The notes under the pieces are model-generated. The model saw nothing but the letters and a program-made list of their open reading frames with translations, made no database searches and was not told the origin of the DNA. From Mesorhizobium xinjiangense (GTDB lineage: Bacteria; Pseudomonadota; Alphaproteobacteria; Rhizobiales; Rhizobiaceae), in contig NZ_WOAC01000004.1 of the NCBI RefSeq assembly GCF_009749525.1, forward strand, positions 124,001 through 188,000: a stretch of 64,000 nucleotides of DNA, read 5' to 3'. The translations under genes and the position numbers were made by a program. Numbering within the stretch: position 1 is the stretch's first letter; each line of letters starts with the position of its first letter. Positions 56,467-64,000 of this stretch are shown piece by piece.

Positions 56467-57006
56467 ATGTTCACGCGTGCAATCCACTCCGTCCTGGCCG
56501 CCGGCGCTCTGGCGGCGTCGGTATCGGCCCCTGGCGTTGCGGCCGATAAGGACCATCACTTCTTCCGTGCCGTGGAGGGCGAGTGGACGGGCCCGGGCGA
56601 GATCGTTGCGGGAAAATACAAGGGAACACGCTTTACCTGCCGGCTTGTCGGCGACTCCGCGGACGACAAGACGGGCATGGCGCTCGACGGCACCTGTCGG
56701 GTCGGCGTCTTCTCGCAGAAGATGTCGGCGGTGATCGAACGCGCCGGCGATTCCTATCGCGGCACCTTTCTCGACGGTGCCGAGGGCAAGGGGCTTGATA
56801 TCGTTTCGGGCAGCGTCGACAAGCATCAGGTCGTCATGGGCCTGAACCGCAACAAGCTCAACGGCGCCATGCTGGCCAGCATGAAGGGGCCGGACACGAT
56901 GAACGTTACGGTCTCTGTGCGCGTCGAGGACGAACTCGTGCCCGTCATCGGCGTCAACTTGAAGCGCGTCGACACGACAGCAGTCGGCGCAATCGCACGC
57001 GACTGA
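56467..57006 (+). CDS. Exported protein of unknown function
   Basis: Protein of 179 residues with a signal peptide ending near GVAA-DKDH (residue 26). The mature part is beta-rich, starting FFRAVEGEWTGPGEIVAGKYKGTRFTCRL and containing two cysteines (TCRL and GTCRVGVF) that could form a disulfide. Similar proteins occur in Hyphomicrobiales without assigned function. It runs divergently from alaS and converges on folK with a 17-bp gap. Confidence 0.72.
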   Translation: MFTRAIHSVLAAGALAASVSAPGVAADKDHHFFRAVEGEWTGPGEIVAGKYKGTRFTCRLVGDSADDKTGMALDGTCRVGVFSQKMSAVIERAGDSYRGTFLDGAEGKGLDIVSGSVDKHQVVMGLNRNKLNGAMLASMKGPDTMNVTVSVRVEDELVPVIGVNLKRVDTTAVGAIARD

Positions 57007-57023
57007 ATTTCGGTCTCCAGCGC

Positions 57024-57554
57024 CTATTCCCGCCACCAATCGCCGCCGGCAGTGGCGACGGCAATGCCGGTGCGATCGACCTCATCCAGCCTTTCGGTGA
57101 CGGCGCGGCCGCCGATGACGAGATCCGGTGCGATCTCGCTCAGCGGCAACAGGACAAAGGCGCGCGCCAGCATGCGCGGGTGCGGCACCTGCAAGTCCGG
57201 CTCGTTGTGGCGTTCGTCATCATAGAGCAGGATGTCGACATCGATCAGGCGGGGACCGCCCGGCTGCATGCGTATCCGTTTCAGCTTCTGCTCCGCCCCC
57301 AGGCACAGTTCCAGCAGCCCGCGCGCCGGCAAACAGGTCCGCAGTTCCGCCACCGCATTGAGGAAATCCGGCTGCTCGATCGGTCCCCAGGGCGGTGTCA
57401 GATAGACCGACGACGCGGCCACGACCCGTGTCAGGGGATCGGCATCGACAATTCTCAGGGCCTCGGCCATGGCCTGGAGCGGATTTCCGAGATTGCCCCC
57501 CAGCCCCAGAAAGGCACGGACATCATCGCGGCCAGGCAACGCTGACCTCCACAT
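57024..57554 (-). CDS. folK: 2-amino-4-hydroxy-6-hydroxymethyldihydropteridine pyrophosphokinase
   Basis: HPPK, 176 residues, pyrophosphorylates the pterin in folate synthesis. Family motifs: AFLGLGGNLGNP, the SSVYLTPPWGPIEQPDFLNAV pterin-binding strand, and PRLIDVDILLYDDE plus VPHPRMLARAFVLLPL for ATP and magnesium. The start (ATG 57554) overlaps folB by 32 bp. It is the last gene of the folP-folB-folK operon. Confidence 0.94.
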   Translation of the reverse strand: MWRSALPGRDDVRAFLGLGGNLGNPLQAMAEALRIVDADPLTRVVAASSVYLTPPWGPIEQPDFLNAVAELRTCLPARGLLELCLGAEQKLKRIRMQPGGPRLIDVDILLYDDERHNEPDLQVPHPRMLARAFVLLPLSEIAPDLVIGGRAVTERLDEVDRTGIAVATAGGDWWRE

Positions 57555-57882
57555 AGTCAAGGACGCCGGGCACCGGAGCGTTGGGCTTGCGAATGGTGAC
57601 TTCGGCACGCGCAATCTCCGGGAACGTCTCGACCATGGTACGAGCCACATCATGCGCCAGCGCCTCGATGAGAAAGCGGCGCTCGCCCGTGACGATCTTT
57701 TCGATCACCTTGAAGGCGACACCATAATCCACTGTACCTTTTATGGAATCACCTTCCAGCGCATCGCCGGCGTCGATCGTCAGCCGTGCGTCGACATAGA
57801 AGCGCTGGCCGAGCATTTCCTCTTCGTCGTGCACGCCGTGACGACCGAAAAAGGCGCAATTCTTCATGGTGATCGTGTACAT
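57523..57882 (-). CDS. folB: Dihydroneopterin aldolase
   Basis: Enzyme of 119 residues that cleaves dihydroneopterin to the hydroxymethyl pterin used by FolK. The MYTITMKNCAFFGRHGVHDEEEMLGQRFYVD start and the KGTVDYGVAFKVIEKIV, FLIEALAHDVARTM and VTIRKPNAPVPG strands are complete, with the catalytic lysine in IRKP. ATG 57882, 16 bp after folP; longer upstream frame rejected. Confidence 0.94.
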   Translation of the reverse strand: MYTITMKNCAFFGRHGVHDEEEMLGQRFYVDARLTIDAGDALEGDSIKGTVDYGVAFKVIEKIVTGERRFLIEALAHDVARTMVETFPEIARAEVTIRKPNAPVPGVLDYVEVSVAWPR

Positions 57883-57898
57883 GGGTGGTCCCTGTGGT

Positions 57899-58747
57899 TC
57901 AACTCGACGCCCGTCGCGCAACGATAGCATCGGCGACATTCAGCGCGTCCATATTGATTGCGACATCGTGCACTCTGAATAGGACCGCCCCCTTCAGGCG
58001 CAGGATGACGCTCGTCGCCGCCGTTCCGGCATCCCTGTCGCCGGAATCCCGGCCCGTCATATGGCCGATGAACCGCTTGCGCGAGGTTGCCACCAGAAGC
58101 GGAAAATCGAGCGCCGCAAGCTCGTCGAAGCGTTCCATCAGCGCGATATTTTCCTGCGCATCCTTGCCGAAGCCGAAACCGGGGTCGAGCACGATGCGCT
58201 CATTTGGTATGCCTGCCCCGGCGGCGATGTCGAGCGACGATTTGAGATAGTCGAACTGATCGTCGACCGGATCGGGCGCCGTCTGCCGGTCCCGGCTATT
58301 GTGCATGATGACGACGCCGGCATCCAGAGCGGCAACCGCCACAGCCATGGCCGGATCATGTTGCAGGCCCCAGATGTCGTTGACGATGTGGGCACCCGCC
58401 GCGACCGCCTTGCGCGCCGTGGAGGCCCGGTAGGTGTCGACCGAAATGATGGCGTCGGTATCGCGGGCCAGCGCTTCGATGACGGGCAGCACGCGGCTCT
58501 CCTCTTCGGCAGCCGAAACGGCTGCGCTGCCGGGCCGCGTGCTTTCGCCGCCGACATCGACGATCGCCGCACCGTCCGCGATCATCGATTTTGCATGTTC
58601 GACCGCGCTTGCGGTGTCGGAGAAAAATCCGCCGTCCGAGAAGCTGTCCGGCGTGACGTTCAAGATGCCCATGATCACGGCCCGCGGCCCCAGTTCGAGA
58701 TGCCGGCCATGCGCGAGCTGCCATTGCCGCGGTTCAAACATTTGCAT
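57899..58747 (-). CDS. folP: Dihydropteroate synthase
   Basis: Enzyme of about 282 residues that condenses the pterin pyrophosphate with para-aminobenzoate; the sulfonamide target. Signatures include IMGILNVTPDSFSDGG, IVDVGGESTRPGS and VLDPGFGFGKDAQENIALM, with VATSRKRFIGHMTGR for substrate. First gene of folP-folB-folK. Three nearby ATGs (58756, 58747, 58741) are plausible starts; I use 58747 because GGGG precedes it. Confidence 0.94.
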   Translation of the reverse strand: MQMFEPRQWQLAHGRHLELGPRAVIMGILNVTPDSFSDGGFFSDTASAVEHAKSMIADGAAIVDVGGESTRPGSAAVSAAEEESRVLPVIEALARDTDAIISVDTYRASTARKAVAAGAHIVNDIWGLQHDPAMAVAVAALDAGVVIMHNSRDRQTAPDPVDDQFDYLKSSLDIAAGAGIPNERIVLDPGFGFGKDAQENIALMERFDELAALDFPLLVATSRKRFIGHMTGRDSGDRDAGTAATSVILRLKGAVLFRVHDVAINMDALNVADAIVARRASS

Positions 58748-58842
58748 GTGCCCCATATCCTTCATACGATCTCGCACCGGCCACGCCAGCCTCTTGCGCG
58801 GATTGTGACGCTGGCGCATGCTGCAAATAGCTGGGATCGGCC

Positions 58843-59460
58843 ATGATTAGAAGAACAGTTCTCGCACTTGCCGCGTTCCCCTTCTTCGCCGGGCCGGCCG
58901 ACGCGCAGACCGTTTCGCGCAGCTACAGCTATTTTTCCGTCGGCGGTTCGACGATCGAGGAAATCGACAAGGAGCTGTCGCGCCGCGGGCCGCAGATCAA
59001 CGGCGCCGGCCGTCGCCATCCCGGCGCAACACGCATGCAGTTTTCCACCAAGCTGTCATTTGCCAGCACCGATCGCTGGTGCGCGATCGACGACGCGACG
59101 GTGACCTTGAAGGCCAAGATCATCCTTCCGCGCTGGCGGCAGCGCCGTCGCGCGGATTACGATACGCGGCTGATCTGGGACACGCTGGCCTCGGACATCA
59201 AGCGCCATGAGGATTTCCACGTCCAGATCGCCAAGCGCCATGCCCGCGAGCTTGAGCAGACCCTGGAGACCATCGGCCGCATGCGCGATTGCGCCCATGT
59301 CCAGCGCCGGGCCGCCGTGATCAATCAGCGCATACTGGCAAAGCACGACCGCGCACAGGCGCGTTTCGACCGTATCGAAGCGAAGAATTTCGAAGACCGG
59401 CTATTGCGCATCCTGACCTACCGGCTGGAGCGCATCGAAGCAGCCCGCAGGCGCAAATAG
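58843..59460 (+). CDS. Exported DUF922 domain protein, putative zinc metallopeptidase
   Basis: Protein of 205 residues with a signal peptide ending near ADAQTVS (residue 22). The DUF922 pattern SYSYFSVGGSTIEEIDKELSRRGP and a HEDFHVQIAKRHARELE segment, holding a HExxH zinc motif (residues 125-129), are present. The C-terminus is highly basic and helical. The family is predicted to contain periplasmic peptidases. It is divergent from folP and converges on the ferredoxin reductase gene (7-bp gap). Confidence 0.82.
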   Translation: MIRRTVLALAAFPFFAGPADAQTVSRSYSYFSVGGSTIEEIDKELSRRGPQINGAGRRHPGATRMQFSTKLSFASTDRWCAIDDATVTLKAKIILPRWRQRRRADYDTRLIWDTLASDIKRHEDFHVQIAKRHARELEQTLETIGRMRDCAHVQRRAAVINQRILAKHDRAQARFDRIEAKNFEDRLLRILTYRLERIEAARRRK

Positions 59461-59467
59461 CCGCCTC

Positions 59468-60884
<1,417 letters not shown>

Positions 60885-60980
60885 TCGGCATCGCCCTGCT
60901 TGAACTGGCCATGCCGAATTAGCGTTTCGCGCCACCTTGTCAACCGGACGCACGGCCGCATCGGCATGTCGGCCGGACGA

Positions 60981-61355
60981 TCAGCGGTTGATCGAAGCCA
61001 TGAATTCGCGGACCTCGTCGATCCGGCTGGCCAGCCGGCCGAGTTTGCGCTTGTCGAGCGGATCCTCCTCCACCCTCTCGGCCGCTTCCGCCACGGAAAA
61101 GGCGCCGACACCGCGTGCGCCGCCTTTCAGCCCGTGGGCCAGGAATTTCCGCTGTGCCGGCTCCGCCTCGACAATCTTGTCCTTCACCGACACGGCCTGC
61201 TGGAGAAACAGCGACAGCACTTCCTGCTCCAGGTCTCGGTCGCCCAATGTCTGACGTGCAAGATGGACCAGATCGATCGGCCTTTGACGGGAGGGAACAC
61301 AATACTCGCCACCGGGCTTTGAAAACGCCACGGTGTCCACACTCGGATACGCCAT
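60981..61355 (-). CDS. Histidine phosphotransfer (Hpt) domain protein
   Basis: Small four-helix protein of 124 residues. The phosphoacceptor histidine is in FLAHGLKGGARGVGAFSVAEAAERVE, near residue 74. Such a stand-alone Hpt relays phosphate between a hybrid histidine kinase and a response regulator; the partner proteins are not in the window. ChpT-like roles in the CtrA pathway are a possibility for alphaproteobacteria but ChpT is larger. Divergent from the giant repeat protein across 373 bp. Confidence 0.85.
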   Translation of the reverse strand: MAYPSVDTVAFSKPGGEYCVPSRQRPIDLVHLARQTLGDRDLEQEVLSLFLQQAVSVKDKIVEAEPAQRKFLAHGLKGGARGVGAFSVAEAAERVEEDPLDKRKLGRLASRIDEVREFMASINR

Positions 61356-61728
61356 CTACTCTACTCGCACTTGCCGCCCCGGCCGGCAATTTCGTCGCCT
61401 TGGGCCTCGCTCGGCGGGTCCGGAGCCCCGCACTGCCCGTCTCCCGACGCCTGCGCGGCGCCGCACCATTGCGTTCCACCGGGTCAGGCTAGCCTTCGCC
61501 AGTGGATAACCGGTTAACGACAAGCCGGCTGATGTGGCGGAATTTCGACGCGCGGCGAACGACGGGCATTAACCTTATGTTTAAACTTTTACCCATGTCG
61601 CGGAATGCATGTTTTCTTTACCCCGGTGTGCCACTACGATACGCCAGCCGGAAATGCGCGGCACATACGGGGTAAATATGTACCGGAAAGTGGCGGTTCC
61701 GGGCGTAACAGTACAGGGTAGAGACGGC
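61356..61728. other. 373-bp non-coding region between Hpt and the giant repeat protein
   Basis: No gene is seen. Its right half is AT-richer than average and has TAACCGGTTA (61507-61516, a perfect palindrome), TTAA-N8-TTAA at 61569-61584 (resembling but not matching a CtrA site) and GGGGTAAATATG before an in-frame ATG at 61678. It must contain the divergent promoters of both genes. Confidence 0.5.
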
Positions 61729-64000
61729 ATGGCTCGCAAAACCACGATGACGCAGGCTCTCGACAGCGATGTCGAGCGGGAGCTCGAAGAAGCCCTCGAC
61801 CTGGATCTCAACGACCCCGATATCGACTTGACCGCCTCTATGGAGGAATTGGAGGCGCAGATTTCGCAGGCCGCCGAGGAGCTTGCGCGCGAAGGCCGCG
61901 CCGACGCCGATGCAATCGAATCCATACAGACGGCAGGCACGGCGGATGAGCCCATGCCGGCGACGTCCGGCCCGGAGAGTGAAGACGACGCTATCGCCGC
62001 ATCGCCGACCACGAAACCGTCCATAGAAACGGCACGCCCGGACCTGCGCCCCGCCGCGCCGTCACCCGCCAGCACGGCCGCTGCCCTGTCGGCCGCAAAT
62101 GACGATCGCCAGAAAGATTTCCGCACCGCTTTTTCCACGATCGATCGTCGCGCCCCGCGCACAGTCTACTGGGGCGCCGCCCTTCTGTCGGTCTTGTGGA
62201 TCGCAGGCGGCATCGCCCTCGGCCACATGCTCTACGCACCGGAAATCTGGCAGATCAGTTCGCTGTCTCAGCTTGCCGCGATGCCCGGGGCTATCGGCAT
62301 CGGCGTCGGGACGGTCCTGCCGATCGTTCTGTTCTGGGGATTTGCGGTGATGATTCGCCGTGCCCAGGAGATGCGTCTTGCCGCCCAGTCGATGACGGAA
62401 GCCGCCTTCCGGCTCGCCGAACCCGAATCGCTTGCACAGGAAAGGGTGATGACGGTTGGACAGGCCGTTCGTCGCGAGGTGCAGGCGATGGGCGACGGCA
62501 TCGAGCGTACCTTGGCGCGCGCGGTGGAACTGGAGACCCTGGTTCATACGGAGGTCAACGAGCTGGAGCGCGCCTATTCCGACAACGAGCGCCGTATCCG
62601 CACGCTCGTCGACGGCCTGGGCAACGAACGCGAATCAGTCATCAGCCATGCAGAGCGGGTTCGCTCGTCCATCACCGGCGCACATCAGCAATTGAAGGGG
62701 GAACTCTCGGCGGCCAGCGGCATCATCCAGGAGAACGTGCTCAATGCCGCCACCGAGCTCAAGTTCACCATTTCCAATGCCGGCGACACACTCATCAGCA
62801 GGGTCAACGAGAGCGGCTCTGCAATCTACGGCGCCATCGACGAGCGCATGGACACGATCGCGGACCGCATCACCACCTCGGGCGAAGCCTTCGCCAGCCT
62901 GCTCGATACACGCATTGCCTCACTGACCGAAAGCACCGAGACGGTCACGCGGTCGCTTTCGGACATGCTGGACGAGCGCACATCCGGCATGGTCTCCGTG
63001 CTCGGCGGCGCCACCAAGTCGTTGACAGACGAGTTCGACACGCGCCTGGAAAGCATCGAGCGCACATTGGCCGAACGCGGCCAGACGCTCATCAGCGAGT
63101 TCGAAACGCGCGTCCACGCGCTCGATACCGGCACCGAAAAGCTCAATGCCGCACTCGAGGCGCGGGCACGGCAGATCAACGAATCGCTGGTGGAACGCAC
63201 GCGCGAGATCGCCGAAGCCTACAACAGCGGCCGCGACGAACTTTCCCAGGCGATCGACCACGGCAAGGCAAAGATCGGCAACGAAATGGCCGACCTGGTC
63301 ATGTCGACGTCGACGATGCTGGAATCGCGTGCCGCCGATTTCGGCGAAAGGCTGGAAGCCGGCCGCGCGCGCATGGTCGAGCTGCTCGAAACCGATCTCC
63401 AGAAGCTGGAGGATTCGCGCGGCACGATGGACGAGATCGTCTCGGGCTACCTCACCAAGCTGTCGGAGAGCCGCGACGGCCTCACCCAGGCGCTCGAGCA
63501 CGACCTCGACCGCCTGGCGGCCACGCGCTCGGACATCGACAGCGAGGTCTCGTTGCACCTCGACAAGCTGTCAGAGGGCCGCAACGCGCTCACGCAGGCG
63601 CTACAAGAGGATCTCAACCGACTCGAGCAGAGCCGCTCGGGAATCGACGCCATCGTGGCGAGCCACCTCGACCAGCTCAATGTGGGGCGCACCTCCCTCG
63701 CCCAGGCTCTGGAGACGGATCTTGGGAAACTCGGCGAAACCCGGGCCGAGATCGACAATCTCGTCACCGAGCAGGTCAGCAGGATCAGCTCGGGCCGCAA
63801 CGAGCTCACCGCTGCCCTGCAGAGCGACCTCGAAAGGATCGCCTCGGTGCGTTCCGATGTCGACAATCTCGTCGCCGAACAGATTGCCCGCCTGGCAGAG
63901 GGCCGCAACCAGCTCACCTCGGCCCTCGAAGGCGACCTGGCCAAACTGACCGAAACGCGCAGCATGATCGATGCCACCGTTGCCGATCACGTCAACCGTC
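61729..64000 (+). CDS. Giant membrane-anchored coiled-coil repeat protein (3' end outside window)
   Basis: The frame is open from ATG 61729 to the window edge (757 codons). The first 130 residues are acidic and low-complexity. Two membrane helices follow (about 145-167 and 190-215). The rest is highly helical, with many short recurring segments (SLTDEFDTRLESIERTLAERGQ, ARQINESLVERTREI). From residue 578 at least five 36-residue repeats (SEGRNxLTQALQxDLxRLxxxRSxID pattern) run to the edge. The type is the long 'apolipoprotein A1/A4/E' or kinesin-like protein found in Hyphomicrobiales, commonly over 1500 residues. A structural or polar role is likely but unproven. An in-frame ATG at 61678 is an alternative start. 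Confidence 0.85.
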   Translation, partial: MARKTTMTQALDSDVERELEEALDLDLNDPDIDLTASMEELEAQISQAAEELAREGRADADAIESIQTAGTADEPMPATSGPESEDDAIAASPTTKPSIETARPDLRPAAPSPASTAAALSAANDDRQKDFRTAFSTIDRRAPRTVYWGAALLSVLWIAGGIALGHMLYAPEIWQISSLSQLAAMPGAIGIGVGTVLPIVLFWGFAVMIRRAQEMRLAAQSMTEAAFRLAEPESLAQERVMTVGQAVRREVQAMGDGIERTLARAVELETLVHTEVNELERAYSDNERRIRTLVDGLGNERESVISHAERVRSSITGAHQQLKGELSAASGIIQENVLNAATELKFTISNAGDTLISRVNESGSAIYGAIDERMDTIADRITTSGEAFASLLDTRIASLTESTETVTRSLSDMLDERTSGMVSVLGGATKSLTDEFDTRLESIERTLAERGQTLISEFETRVHALDTGTEKLNAALEARARQINESLVERTREIAEAYNSGRDELSQAIDHGKAKIGNEMADLVMSTSTMLESRAADFGERLEAGRARMVELLETDLQKLEDSRGTMDEIVSGYLTKLSESRDGLTQALEHDLDRLAATRSDIDSEVSLHLDKLSEGRNALTQALQEDLNRLEQSRSGIDAIVASHLDQLNVGRTSLAQALETDLGKLGETRAEIDNLVTEQVSRISSGRNELTAALQSDLERIASVRSDVDNLVAEQIARLAEGRNQLTSALEGDLAKLTETRSMIDATVADHVNR
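63460..63999 (+). repeat. Five tandem 108-bp coding repeats
   Basis: Units begin at 63460, 63568, 63676, 63784 and 63892, each 36 codons, with no gap. Consensus protein features are L-S-x-G/S-R, L-T-Q-A-L, D-L, R-S-x-I-D and a final H-L-D-K/R. Related but diverged units continue upstream, and the array probably continues beyond the right edge. Confidence 0.85.

Overview
The window is high-GC, densely coded bacterial chromosome, almost certainly from an alphaproteobacterium of the Hyphomicrobiales (Rhizobiales), probably near Phyllobacteriaceae/Mesorhizobium. The indicators are a rhizobial phosphatidylcholine synthase (Pcs), a single long B12-dependent class II ribonucleotide reductase (NrdJ), the alphaproteobacterial F1-ATPase inhibitor zeta (DUF1476), two DUF1127 genes, a split PurS/PurQ/PurL system, a eukaryote-like NADP isocitrate dehydrogenase, and a very large coiled-coil repeat protein at the right edge. 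Almost everything looks like core chromosome. I see no insertion sequence, prophage, CRISPR array, rRNA or complete tRNA.

Layout. 1-9.3 kb: a nucleoside/sugar ABC ATPase cut by the left edge, quinone oxidoreductase, Pcs, a UbiH-type hydroxylase, an AEC permease, HspQ, xanthine phosphoribosyltransferase, a Nudix hydrolase and a PiT phosphate transporter. 9.3-13.8 kb: a 650-bp regulatory gap with NrdR-box-like sites, then nrdJ and its terminator. 13.8-20 kb: a DUF4160/DUF2442 pair whose first gene is frameshifted, an amidase, an aldo/keto reductase, a J-domain-like protein and small conserved genes. 20-26.4 kb: a tightly overlapping minus-strand set (MoxR ATPase, VWA protein, two half-size XdhC proteins, a molybdopterin-binding/MobA-like fusion, a lipoprotein hydrolase) resembling CoxDEF-type maturation of molybdenum hydroxylases, but with no hydroxylase subunits beside it.

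26.5-40.9 kb: an operon of solute-binding protein, P1 autoprocessing peptidase and membrane protein; purB; then the purine block purC-purS-(coiled-coil ORF)-purQ-(lipoprotein), a MocR regulator divergent from a DUF1127 gene, purL, bolA and grxD. 40.9-47.3 kb: an MFS exporter, ttcA, and a group made of a GT2 glycosyltransferase, a YdjC/HpnK deacetylase, GtrA and a convergent GT39 (ArnT-like) transferase. This set matches the logic of amino-sugar decoration of lipid A through an undecaprenyl-phosphate carrier, and it is my main functional hypothesis. Two direct copies of a palindromic intergenic repeat flank the GT39 gene; two further, more diverged copies lie at 6.2 and 35.2 kb.

47.3-64 kb: housekeeping genes rpsD, DUF3008, murI, trmJ, a TfoX-like protein, an epoxide-hydrolase-like enzyme, icd, a GST, alaS, a folate operon (folP-folB-folK), a DUF922 protease, a ferredoxin-NADP reductase next to its likely [2Fe-2S] ferredoxin, an Hpt phosphotransfer protein, and the first 757 codons of the giant repeat protein with 36-residue (108-bp) tandem repeats.

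All calls rest on reading the sequence. Family names come from recognisable motifs and remembered family features, not from a database search.
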